This document shows, piece after piece, positions 1 through 11,687 of a DNA stretch of 64,000 bases (positions are counted from its first letter, which is position 1; the number at the start of each line of letters is the position of its first letter). The position numbers and the translations under genes are program-made. A model generated the notes under the pieces. That model saw only the letters and a list, made by a program, of their open reading frames with translations, did no database searches and was not told where the DNA came from. Origin of the DNA: Celoporthe dispersa (taxonomy: Eukaryota > Ascomycota > Sordariomycetes > Diaporthales > Cryphonectriaceae); assembly GCA_016584495.1 (NCBI GenBank), contig WAID01000013.1, forward strand, positions 2,294,001-2,358,000, written 5' to 3'.

Positions 1-983
1 TGTGTCTATGGTGAAGGGCCGGTCCAGTTCTGACTCCGCCATAGCCACCTCAAAGGTCTCATCTGATATGGACTGCGGTTTTATCAGGAACGGGCGAGGA
101 AAGCTGCCATGCCGGACACGGATCCTCATCTTGGGCAGAGGGTAGTCCAGAACGCTGCTCTCGGCGCTGGGGCTGATCACATTCGCACGCCTGGACGACG
201 TCTTGACCCTCCTCATGTGAAAGAAGGACGTCCAGCTCGAGGGCTCCGGGAGCCTCAAGGGCGAGTGGGTCTGTCCGGTCGTCGAGGCACGGGGTCGTGA
301 CACCTGGTCCAGCGACATCGGGTTGAAGGACATGTCCGTATCTGGCGACGCCGGCAGCTGCTGGACCGTGGCAGACCGCTGGTGGCTCGTGGCAGGCCGC
401 CGCAGGGTTGGAGCCTCTCCCTTGGACTGGCGCCGGGTGAATAAGCTCTCATGGGTGGACACAAACCGCTTGATCAGCTTGTTCGGCGGTACCGTCGGCG
501 TCAGCGAGACCGTGGGGAGAGCACGACCGAGCCAGAGGCCTGGGAGAAGGAGACGGACGAGTCCGGGCCGAGGCTCGACCTGGGGCTGTCCTGCTGCTGC
601 GAGCCGGGCCGCAGGGACAGGCGCCTTATCCAAGAGCTGCTGTGGTGGGACTGAAACGAGTCCCGGGAGCTCTCGTGGATACTCGGGGCGGGGGCTGCTG
701 CGGCGGCGGCGGCGGCGTCCGCTGACCGGATGTACGACTGTCGCCGACTTGGTGCCTTTGGTGGCGTCACCTGCTTGCCCGCCGGTGCTGGCTGGCCGCT
801 GCCGCTGACCGGGTGGGAGGTGAGCGCTGCAGGGTGGTACTGCTGCTGGTCATGGGTGGGGCCGGGATGCCCGTCGCCAGATTGTGACAGGCTGACTGCA
901 GGGCTCGTCCCCGGACGCGACACTGGGGGTGTGGGAGTGGCTCTCGAGCTGTCGAAACCAAAGTCGGTAAACACCTTTCGCAC
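1..983 (-). CDS. Ser/Pro-rich hypothetical protein, 5' part only (runs off left edge, one frameshift)
   Basis: I do not recognise the family. An open frame enters near 983 and runs left out of the window, so only the N-terminal 320 or so residues are visible. The product is rich in Ser, Pro, Gln and Arg, has an Ala run (about 690-720) and basic patches such as SSWIRRLSLRPGS. It looks like a disordered regulatory or scaffold segment. At the GGGG run 514-517 (+ strand) the frame is lost; one extra base there rejoins it to a continuous frame containing NKLIKRFVSTHESLF and, near the edge, MRIRVRHGSFPRPFLIKPQS. No ATG is visible at 983, and the same frame stays open further upstream (to about 1090), so the true start is upstream, possibly on another exon. 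Coding is inferred from codon bias and frame persistence, not homology. Confidence 0.45.
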
Positions 984-3131
984 CAGGGGGAGGATGGCCG
1001 TGACTGTCGCTGGGAGGAGGCGGGGAGTGTCGGTTCGGAGGAGGGCTGGCCAAAGACAAGGCCAGTAGACGCAGCGGCAACAACTGTGCCGGTCCCAACT
1101 AACTGTTGCAGCAGGGAAACCTCAGATTAGCAGAGATTCGACCCCCGAGAGTTGAAAGTGCCGTCAACCGATCATGAGCTTGGTATGGAGGAGGGCGAGG
1201 GAGACAAATCGCACTCTCTCGCGCAAACGGACAGGCTAGGTATTGAAGGGGGGCCGGGGCGGTGTGCGTCCCAAGCCTGCGGCAGGGCGTCCTCCACCCT
1301 TATACCGTGCCCTGGCTCCAACAACGCAGGCCGAGGTAAGGTACTCTACTTACACTGGGGACAGCCTGCATCTTGGTCTGGTGCAGATTATCTTGACGAG
1401 GCCAAGCCGTCGTGAGAAAGAGGCGGGGCAGAAGGGAATCGGGATCTCGCGGCGGTCGTGATTCGCATCGTCATGGCATTGTCCGCTCGAGAGAAAGGGA
1501 GAGGCGGGGGGGGGAAGAAATATCGCTGACGGGGCGGTGTTCAAGTTCCGTGGCCCAGGTCGAAATTGAGGCTCAGTCACGTCTCGAGTATCGAGGTGCG
1601 AGCAAGAGCAGGGACGGGAAACAGCGTGCTGCAGCCGGTCAATTGCTGCTGCTGCTGCTACTGCTGCTGGTGTGCTCCACGGCAGTTGGGCGTGGCTGCT
1701 TGGTGTGCTGTGCTGTGCTGCGGCTTGTCTGTGTCAGCGGCCAGGGACAGTCAGGGACGACCCACAGCAGGGGGTGTTTGATTTGGAGTGATTCGACTCG
1801 AGGAGCAAGCCGTAATGCAGGCAATGTAATGCAATGTACGATGATGGGGAGGAGCTGCTGGCAACTCAGGGAAGAGAGGCTTCTTACTGGCCGAGGTGGG
1901 GGTGGAATTGACTGGAGAGGGTATGTGGATTTTAATGCGTTGTCTCAGGGAGAGGGAGGGAAGGCGAATGAGGCAACGATCGAAGGAGGCCAGGGCACGC
2001 CGGGCGGTGACGGCTGCCAAGAAACCTGCAGTGGAAGGAAGGGAAAGGGGAGGGAAAAAAAGAAGGAAAGAAAACAAAAAAAGGACGGAGGGGAGGAGGG
2101 AGAAAGAAAAAAACAACAAGAAAAACAAAAAGATGGTTGAAGAGTAAACACTCGTGTGTGTGAGGGAGAGAGGGAGGGAGAGAGAGAACCGAAGTTGAGT
2201 CGAGAGGGAAGGAAGCAGGAGCAGGAGGAGGAGGAAGCGTAAGAGTAGGAGGTATTGGTGGTGTTGGTGGTGGCGGTAGCGGCAGCTGAGCGGGAGGGGG
2301 GGAGGGAACGTCAGGGATGGTGTTTGGATGGATAGAGTAATAGCAAGCACATGCACCAACGATTGTCCCCGTACCAGTAGTGAACTGGACTTGGACGGAC
2401 TGGGACATACCTGGAGCGAGAGGTACAAGACCACAGGGCCAAAGCCTGCGGCACAACCAGGTACCCGCGGGCGACAGGGAAGCAGTGGAGCCCCCGTCAG
2501 ATCCAGATCCTACTGGCTGTCCTGTGGACAACAGCTGAGCAAGCAATCAGAAGTAAGAAGGGGAAAAAAAGAGGGCAGGGTGCCGCTGCTGGTTGTTGCT
2601 GAGGCTACAGGGAGAAGGGGTAGGAGGGGCGCCCGTCGTCCTGGCTGGTTGTGTGTACGTGGTGTGGCTTGCTGCAGCTTGTCGGGTAAGGTCTGGTTGT
2701 AGTTGGCTGGTATGGATGGACGGCCGACTCGACGGGTCCAGTCCGATACAACACACCAGCGTATGGTCGAGGGCGCTGGTGGTGGTGGTGGTGGTGGCGG
2801 CGGTCGTCAGGACAGGGTCGAGATAAGGTTGTTGAGAAGGGAATTGACTTTGTCCGAGGAGAGGAAATTGACAGGAAAAGAAGAAGAGAAAGAAAAAAAG
2901 ATACGAGGCTGAGGGGGATGGATCGGAGAGGGATCGACAGTTCGGGCTGGGAATCTCAAAAGAGTCGAGATCAAGATCTAAACCACAATCCTGCCGAGTT
3001 CGAGATGGACTTGTTTTTTTTTTTTTGTCTTTGGTGGCAGCAGGCGGAGATTTTCTGGGTTTTGGAATCGGTCGAGTGTCCCGCGTTCCTTGGCCTGGAA
3101 GTGATCATTTCAGCAAATGTCGTGCACAAGC

Positions 3132-3163
<32 letters not shown>

Positions 3164-3319
3164 CCCTTGGGACTACTGTACCTAGGGCAGCCCGGTCCAG
3201 ATAGGCGCCAGCGCGAAGATCAAACAAGGGGCTGCTGGTACTGCATATACCGCCCTGTACGTTGCTGGCCCAGGCATGCCAGACCCACCCTACCGACGGG
3301 AAGTATCCCGCAGTGCCTT

Positions 3320-3331
3320 GTACTGTGGTAC
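3320..3331. repeat. GTACTGTGGTAC, variant of dispersed GTAC-armed 12-mer
   Basis: One mismatch from the GTACTATGGTAC motif seen exactly at 3647, 9826, 51420 (reverse complement) and 60012. Confidence 0.5.
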
Positions 3332-3646
3332 TCCCACTCAACTCGAGGCACTGGCACTCTGGTCTGGCTGGCGGCTTCCTGGTGGCCACGGCAGGTCACC
3401 ATGTGCCATGGTTATCTATCCATCGTCGTACCGTAGAACTGTAAGTTGCAGCATCCCCTGCTTCTTCTTCTTCTCTCCGTCTCGCTGCTCACGAATGTGT
3501 GATCCCTCATCAGCTGGCTACCAAGTACCATCCCACAGCGCAGTGTAACGCGGGACGGAAGCCCTTGCTGCTGGCGTCGCATTCCTGTCGATGCGACCTG
3601 TGCACCGAGGGGGAGTGGGGAGGGGTTTGTTTGGGAAACAGGTCCA

Positions 3647-3658
3647 GTACTATGGTAC
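3647..3658. repeat. GTACTATGGTAC dispersed 12-mer
   Basis: Exact copy of a near-palindrome with GTAC arms. It sits 20 bp before the AGC minisatellite, and a second GGTACC follows within 20 bp. Confidence 0.6.
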
Positions 3659-3673
3659 CAGCAAATGGTACCA

Positions 3674-3677
<4 letters not shown>

Positions 3678-3704
<27 letters not shown>

Positions 3705-3756
3705 TACACCAAGCAGCAGCACTACACCAAGCAGCAGCACTACACCAAGCAGCAGC
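3678..3756. repeat. AGC microsatellite plus three 18-bp tandem units
   Basis: About eight AGC units (3678-3702) run into three copies of an 18-bp unit (3703-3720, 3721-3738, 3739-3756), which read (attacaccaagcagcagc, then actacaccaagcagcagc twice). The unit length is a multiple of three and translates without stops on either strand, but the surrounding frames do not look like a gene. Confidence 0.9.
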
Positions 3757-4058
3757 ACGCGCTCTGACGCAGCAGTAGACCTTGGCAGGTGTCTGGTGGA
3801 GGAAAATGGGCGGCGGAGGTGGGCGCTGGGATTTTCGGGAAACAGGGCCCCGTTCAGGCAGGAGTAAAATGACTTACACACACATTAAAAAAAGGTGGTA
3901 GGTAAGCAGGTACCTGAAGCAACGCTGCTTCCCCCAGCACGAGATCAGGTCTCTCGGGACGCCCCCACTTCCAGCCTAGCGCGGCATCACCCAGCTCTTT
4001 CTCTCCCTCTCTTTCCCTCCCTCTTTCTCTCTCCTCTTCGCGCCATGGCGATTAGCGT

Positions 4059-4473
4059 ACCACCACCGCCACCACCACCACCACCACCAACCCGCCCAGA
4101 TACTTTACTGTATGGTACACAAACAATTACAGGGATCCCGCGCCACAAAGAAAACAGCACCATGCCAGGACGGGAAACAAGCTGGGGCGGGTCCCATAGA
4201 ATCCCAGGGCCCTGTCGTGTTTAAAGAATGAGAGACATGCTTTTTTTCTTTCCCTTCCTTCTCTACGCGACCAGGAACCAAAGTCTAGGATGTCATCTCA
4301 CAGCAAGCCTCGAGGGAACCCTCGCCCCCTCCTCCCTCTAGAACAACAACAACAATAACAACAACAACAACAACAACAAGCCACCAACGGCCCGTTGACA
4401 TGGCAGCCTGGTAAACTCTCATTCCTCCCCCTGGACCAAGAGAGGGAGAGGGAGAGAGAGAGAGAGAGAGAGG
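4059..4473. repeat. Cluster of CCA, AAC and AG simple repeats
   Basis: A (CCA)n run at 4059-4089, an (AAC)n run at 4341-4379 and an (AG)n run at 4440-4473 occur within 400 bp. Frames across them encode only Pro, Val or Arg-Glu runs. Confidence 0.85.
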
Positions 4474-7400
4474 GACCAGCTTGTTCCTGGTATCATGGAA
4501 GATTTCCAAAGCGGCCAGACCTTTGCAACTGTACAGGGTCCGACCAGCTGCAAGCCCTGGAATACATCACGCCCCTGCCTTGTCTTACTTAAACTCAAGT
4601 ATACCATAGTACAGATGTTATGGCACAACAAGTGTCACGCGTGAGACCCAAGACAACAGGCAGCCAGGAGGAGCAGAAAGAAGCATGCAGCGCGAGACAT
4701 CCTCTTACGTAGGAGTCATACACCGCGGGCGGGCACATGCAAGCCATGGCTCAGACACGACCCCATCTCTCACATACTGTTGGCTGTGGGCTCTCCCGCC
4801 CTTGATCCTACAGCACCAGAGCACGCATCTCTCCTGCATAACGACGGCAAGTAATGCAGCAGGCTGGGCTGGGCTGGGGCTGGTTGTGTACAGCAGCAGT
4901 AGTCCTCCCGCGCGTCATCGCAGCGGGTGGATTCCACCCCTCCCACCCTCTCGTCCACTCACCACCCGCCTTTTTCTCTCCTTTGCGGTCAAGAGAAAGC
5001 TTGAATTCTTGCCTCTCCTCTCGATCCTGCTTTCCAGGACCAAGTAAAGCATCCACCTCAATGCTAGCGCGAACCAGGCTGAGACCTATGAGATTTCTTC
5101 CTCCCAGCGACCAGAAAAGACGGGCCACCGCTGCCCAGTCGAATCTCGGCCAATCTCGAGGTTTGAATCCCTCCCCGCCCCTCCTGGGATAGAGGGGATG
5201 AGGTCAGCCACACCCTACCACTGCCACTAGAACTACTAATGTACGCTCCCCACACCGCAAGAACAGAATACAGCTGGCCCTGCTGGTTTCGGAAAGGCCT
5301 GAACAGGCCGCAGCCCCATCACCTCAGCGACCTAAACAGGGTCCGCCCCGTCATGACACGCTGCCGACGCCCGCCCAAGTGACGCCACGATGAGCTGGCA
5401 GACAGGATCTTCTGCCGTGTGTCTGTTTACATAGCAATGTGGGTGGGCGAAGCGGGGAGAACCCTACTGATCGACCAGAAAAGGAAGAAGAAGAGAAAAA
5501 CACCCTGAACAATGCCACACATGGTCAAGTCCACCTGTTCTCCCAAGTTATGGGCCAGGTCAGGAGCCATTGGACGAGCCTGGATATCACGAACACCGCG
5601 ATGTGGACCACCTTCTGGCCCAGCTTAAACTGCCACACATCATGCCATTTCGAAAAATCCCGTACCAAGAGAGGGAGGGAGGGGCGAAATAGGAATATCA
5701 AATCGAGATTTCGCAAAAATCCCTCTTCTTTCTCAGGATGGGCAAGTATAGCACAGGTTTGCTCACTGCCGGTACGACCATGCAGGATTTCCGTGACACA
5801 CCACAACCAGCCTGGACAGGGCCGGCCCATGCTTGGTCCCGGGCAAGACGAAAACTCCCTCCTCGCTCTCGCGCCTTCAGCTCCACTGGCAGCCTCGCCA
5901 TGATAGCCCGGAGATGCGAGTTCATAACACCGGAGTTACGGGCCAGCTCGAGCCTAGGCCGGGCGGCTGAGATGGTAAAACCTTCCAACTCGGTGCTTCC
6001 ACACTTGTTTCTCTGCCTTCTCTGCACGGCCTCGGCCAGGCAGCCAGCGGCATTAGACTTTGGGCGGGACCCATAGGTGACTATGGTAGAACTCAATGAC
6101 CCACACATGTGCCATGGAAGAAGCTGACCCGGTTCTTCCATACAGCACTAGAGACGAAAACCCCTACGACAGGAGGCCAGAGCACCACGGCCTTGACCTC
6201 TAGGGGACTGCAAAGCTTCAGCTCACGTCGCGCAGCACCAGAGGGCGGCTGCGGCTGTGACAGAGGCCAGGACTAGCTGAACGGTTCGTGCTCGTCCCCC
6301 ATCTTGCATTTTTCAGGAGCAATGCTCCACCGCGGCTCTAGGGTGGCCGGCCTGGTATCACCGAGATACGTATATGTTGCAGGATGACTTGTGAGCACCG
6401 GTCTCGTTAGCCCGTGCGGGATGACGAGGGGAAAAAGTTCATCTCCCCAAGGTCAGTGGATGATCGTGATGCCGCTCTAAGACCGACACGACACAAGCAA
6501 GGTTAATCGCAGGATAAGACACAAAGAAGAACCAAAAAAAGAAGAAATCAAGAAAAAGAAACAAGAAAAATGAGGCTACAAGTACCAAGACAAAACAAGG
6601 TTTTTCTTATCCTTCTTTTTTCCAGTCTTTTGTTCGCTCCCAGAATGGAGACCGGCATCCCCGTTGGACCCGCCTGAAGACCATCCAAGATAATTAGAGT
6701 ACACGGTATTTCGGGTAGGCGGTACACTTATTTGCTGCGCTGTGCTGTGTGTGCAGCGGCAGCAACGTAGCAGGGCCGCGATCTGTGGTCGACCTCGTCA
6801 ATCGCCCGCGGGGGGAAGGGGGGGTACTTTTTCTTTTTTTTTCTCTTTTCTCTTTCTGCTTCTTTTCCTCTTTTGTCCTTATCTTACTTTTAATTTTTTT
6901 TTCTCTCTCTCGATTTAACGAGAGATGAAACCCTGCCATCTGCATGGAAGCCACATACACCTCGCATAGGTCCTGCTGCACGTGTGGGATGACCGACCCG
7001 GCTGACACCAGGAAGCGCGAACCCGAAACATGCGCAGAGATGGACCAGCGCTGCAGGCCGGCTCCGGTGGCAGCAGCAGCACTGGGCTTGGCATCTCCTT
7101 GACCGCCGCATTGCATGATTTGTGATAGCCCTCCTCGTGTCGCAGCGACCCTCTGCTTTCCCTGGTCACCCGGCCGGCGAGGGGCAGTGTCAGCGTCACA
7201 CAGCGGACGCGGCTACACCCGGCTAACGAGGCTCACAGCAGCTGTCAGCCAGTCATGGCCGTCTGCAACTCGCCGCAGTCCGTATGCGGTGACCGCAAGA
7301 GACGTAGACGGGGAGGAGAAGGAGAAAGAAAGAGGGAAAAAAGCAAGCTCGGCACGGGTCCCAGGGCCTTGGCAGGCGTCGTCTCAACATCGGATGCCTT

Positions 7401-9639
7401 TCGACCTTGTCGTCCTCGTCTCAGCTCGTCTCGCAGCAAGGGAGCCTCCTCTTCTCACCATCGCCACTCTATAGGTTCCTTTTTGGGGTGTTGATCATTT
7501 CCCCAGAATCCATCGAGATCCCTCAGGTATACGATGCTGGTGTGGAGTCGCTCCATCACTCATCGCCCCCCCCCCCTCTCCCCCTCCCAGCCACCCAAGC
7601 GCTATCACGCAGTACGAAACAATCGACTCCGGGGCCGGAAAGGCAAGGGACGGGAGCCCTTGCGTCTCACCACCAGAAAGCAACGCCATCCTCTGCAGGC
7701 CGTCCAGGGAGTGTGGGTCGCCGGACAATATCAGGTATGGGACGTGCTATCGGGTGAGCGAAGCCCGCAATATCCCCCCGCAGGGGAGGCAAGGATTTTT
7801 TCTTTTTCAGAAGGCAAAAAGAAGGCCAGCAAGGACAGAGAAGGCCCAAGCGGGCTCCCGTCCCCGCGACGGCGACCCGCCGCTCCGAAGCTGCCCGGCA
7901 GTCAAGTTGGCGCCGGGCTTGCCTTTATGTCAGCAGCAGCATACTCGCCCGCCCGCTGCATTCCTCCTGCCCTGTCCTACGTGACAGCTCACATCTTCTC
8001 GCAGAGGCATATTGTTCTCGAGGGCTGTCCTCGTCAGTTGTCGTTCCTGTTCAAGAGCAATGTCGCTAACAGCACCCTCGGCACCCGGCTACCATGGTAG
8101 AGGCAAGACTTGATCGTTCCGCCCAGTCGGGGTGGGTCTCGTCTCGCCCAGCCTCCACATCTCCCCGCCATGCCATTGTTTCGGATTGGAGCTGTGGGGG
8201 CACAGGATGGTAAACCTCGCACTTGCCAGGAGGAAGCAGGCCTGCAGAAGAGAGGAGGGGGAAAAACCCCACCGGAGCTCCTGGTGAGATGATGAAGGTC
8301 CAAGGACATCGTGAACCTTTTTTTCTTCTTTCTTCTTTTCTTTCTTTTTTACAACCTCCCCTGAATCCCTGGCAGATGACTCGTCTCTCATGGCGGTATG
8401 CACGCAGGCCAGGCGCGGCCGCCGTCGCCAGCGCCCTCTCTGCACCCGGAAATTTGTGCTGCTGACGTCCCTGCAATCACTTTACGAAAGTTGGCAAGCG
8501 AGGCAGGGCATCTGAGCCAATATCAGACAAGGGATTGGGCCTGGAGAATAGGCCCACGCCTGCATGCTGCATGCATAGATGCAGGCGGCTATGAGACGCC
8601 CCACAGGTAGGGACGCCACCGGTAAGTCGTCATGACAACAAGATCCTATTGGGCCTGGAGACCTGGGAGATTTTTGATGGCTGGAATCCTCTCGATGTCT
8701 CAAATCATGACGGGCTCGGCTGATACAAAAAGTAATCGTGTTTCTGCTGCTGAGACGCCCGTGGGAAATCTGGCGCCACACACACGACTGCGACGCCACG
8801 GATCGGCACCAGCCCGAGCCTGGTCGTGTCCGCCTCACACGAGTCTGGGCTAGGCTCGTCGAGGTGCGTTAGTAATGTTGCAAAATTTTCCGCGAGGAGA
8901 AGGAAGGAAATAGCTGCCAAAAGTGCGTCGTCTTGTTCACAGCTCTAGGGGCTGTCCTCAAAAGCACAGGCGCGGGGTTGTGTGTGCCAAGGGAACGTTG
9001 TTGGGCTGACGCCAAGCGTGTGAGGAACCGAACCCTCCAGGCGTGATGTCGGCTAGCAGCCAAGCCACAGGCCTACCCAGCAAGCCAGGCCTGCCTGCGG
9101 TCAGTTCCTCCCATCACAACTCTCTCAGGTACGCGTGCCTCCCTGTCGGCCTGATGCGGAGGGATTTTGCTGCGCGATAAACCTTCAACCAGTCGGGTTA
9201 AACAAAGGGAGGCCCAAGCGCACGAGTCTCGAAGGCATGCCCATGTTCAATTTTGAGCCGCGAGTGCTCGAGGCCGGATGGAAGGCAAACCAGCCTCCGA
9301 GATCCCCACCGAGGATCTTCCGGCTGCTAAAGTTAGAACGGGGGTTACGCCGAAAGAATAACCCGACAATCTAAAAATGCGGGCATCTCTTATGTGTTTG
9401 GTGTTGCCATAAAGGCTTTTCTCCCAACAGCGTTTCCTCCTCTGTGTGACCAAGGCTGAGCGACGGGCAGCAGCCACGAGAGCGGGAGTCGCACGAGCGC
9501 GAAAATGTTGGACATGAGCTTGGCTGGCCCTCGGGGGGCGATAGAGCTCCTGCTCAGCTGGGCGTCGCATCCACCGGAACACCTTGTCCGAGCCCCAGCC
9601 CAGCCTAGGCCTTCGAAACCTCCTCGGAAAGAGGAATTT

Positions 9640-9663
9640 AAAAAAAAAAAAAAAAAAAAAAAA
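9640..9663. repeat. A24 homopolymer
   Basis: Uninterrupted run of 24 A. No transposon end or target-site duplication is visible around it. Confidence 0.9.
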
Positions 9664-9825
9664 GGACGACACGGTCAAGAAGAAACAGTATCTCTCATTG
9701 CACCCAAGAAGAGCAAAACAAAGTTGGCGCTACTGTAAGTATGCATGGGATTATTGGAGGTCGAGATGCGACGGGGTCACGCCGGACCGCACACCACTGC
9801 TGGGTTATCCTGACTGAGCACCGCT

Positions 9826-9837
9826 GTACTATGGTAC
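9826..9837. repeat. GTACTATGGTAC dispersed 12-mer
   Basis: Exact copy of the motif described at 3647-3658, in non-coding DNA. Confidence 0.6.
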
Positions 9838-11687
9838 GTGTCAGCAGGAAAGCGCAGGTGTTTGTGTCAATAGTAGTAATGTGATATAGTAATATCTTTG
9901 CGAGGGCCGTCTGACCGTGGCTGAGCACTGACATTGGTCAATTGAGTTCTGGTCTTGACGGATTATTCCAGGGATTCCCATCGTATAAGATGCGGGGTGG
10001 GAGAGCGATCAGGAGAGGACGTGAGGCCTCGGCGAACGAGATCTCCTAAAGAGGTCAAGCCCAGCCCGTGCTGACGGGTGCAGAAACAGGGGAATCATGG
10101 TATAAGCTGAGACGAGACAGATCGTCCTTCTGGAGGGAGGGGAGGGGTATTATTGTCTTGTTATTCCTACCAGAGCCGAATCTACTCGGGGCCCTCTCGG
10201 CCAGACCCAGAGCGCCACAGAATGCCACGCACGAGCCACAGATATGCAGGATTTCTCGTATCGTATGTGTTGCCGTCCTGCAGGTACGTCTTGTCCTTGG
10301 TTCAAGATCCGAGTATCCGGTAGGTTGGGAGCCTGAGAGATGTGAGACGTAAATAGCAACGCTCTGCGTGTGCGCGGGCTGATCATCATCCGTTTTGCTG
10401 CGAGGATGCGACTCCGGGGCACTTGCGTCATGGGCCGACCAGACATCAGATTGGGTGATTGGCTCGGCTGGGGGCGAGGAGTGGGGATTGTGATGTGCCT
10501 TGCCGGGCGTCAGTGTGTCTTGCCAATTCGGTGGATCAACAGAACCAACAGCGCCTGGGGTCTCCCATCCATCTGCCACGGCCGGGGAGCACGCGGTCAT
10601 TGGTCAGACTGTTGACGCGAGGTCCCTGCTGGGCGCGGCTGCACGCGACGAGGCTAGGCCTGCTCCGTGTTGGCGTCTGCGCAGCGAGGCGTCCTTCCTG
10701 GCTACTGCTGGGTTAGGTTTTCGCGGGTGGCTGGCGCCACTGCGAAGGGACTGGTTCGGCGACCAAACAATGCCCGGGTTAACAAGGTCTCTGCGGGTGA
10801 CAAGTGACGAGGCTGCGGCCGACTCGTTAGGCTAGCTGCACGTAAGATGGTCGAGCCGTCGACTCGAGGAAGCGAGCTCGAGGCACCCACCCGCTGGCGT
10901 GCGCCATTGCTAAGACACTTGTGGCGGGGATCTGACGACGAGCGGCAGCTGAGCTCGAGCGGATGAACGACCGCCACCTGGTCCGGAGGTGGCAGCAGCC
11001 GTCAACAGGACGGTCCAGGGTCCTTCGCTGGGCGCTAAAGGTTGTTGGTAGGGCTTGGTGGGATGGGATGCGTTCTTGGTTGGTCGTGGAAGAGGAGAAG
11101 CGACGAGATGGTTTGACTCCCACCACATTGGGATGGAAGGTGCCGACTGTCTGTGCTCCTGTGCTCATGATCCGTGCGTGCGGCTACTGGAGAGCAATCC
11201 ACTATGCCACATTAGGAATAGCACGACGTGGGGCAACAGCCTCTCAAACTCAACCTCATCCAACTTTGAACGCTGAGCTCCAAGAGGGCCACGATAAGCC
11301 GCCGAAAAAGTGACTGATTGCACCTCTGGGCCGACGTTGAAGCCGTGTTATCTTGCAGATATCGTAACACTAGGCTCTGGGACGCTGCAGTGTGGCCAAA
11401 GTTGGCGCAGAAACCCACCAGGGAAGAAGTCGAAGAAGACGGGGCAGCAGTGAGCCGAGATCACCAGTCCAGGAGCATTGTCGAGGACTATATCATTGTG
11501 TCTGGGGTCCCAGTGTGTCTCCTGCAGCTTCACCCTGCTCGTCCAACGATCAGCCCGGCGCGACTTCGTCCCTCTCTGGCGGTCTTGCCTCGAGCGAGAG
11601 CACTAGTCCAGGCTTCACCACACACCAGCGAGGCAGCTATCCCATCAGCACACCTATCCGGGAGTCTTTCTCCGCCAGAAACCTGCC

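Larger units (their letters stand above)
1100..11317. other. 10 kb gene-poor region, low-complexity rich
   Basis: No open frame here shows a known domain, steady codon bias or a splice-joined continuation. Between 1400 and 2300 the + strand is strongly purine-rich, so it is a pyrimidine tract on the coding strand upstream of the left-edge gene, as in many fungal promoters and leaders. The region holds an AGC/18-bp minisatellite (3678-3756), CCA, AAC and AG tracts (4059-4473), a pyrimidine stretch at 6822-6915, an A24 run at 9640-9663 and several GTAC-armed 12-mers (listed separately). Frames of 150-190 codons at 5439, 7534 and 10055 look random in composition. Confidence 0.6.

Noticed and set aside
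1751..2434. 227-codon Ser/Leu/Pro-rich frame on the - strand
   Set aside because: It is a translated pyrimidine tract in the promoter/leader of the left-edge gene.
5156..5170. tRNA B-box-like string ggtttgaatcc
   Set aside because: The T-stem does not pair and no A-box or acceptor stem is present.
7534..8100. 188-codon frame on the + strand
   Set aside because: ATG-initiated but composition is random, with no splice-joined continuation or domain.
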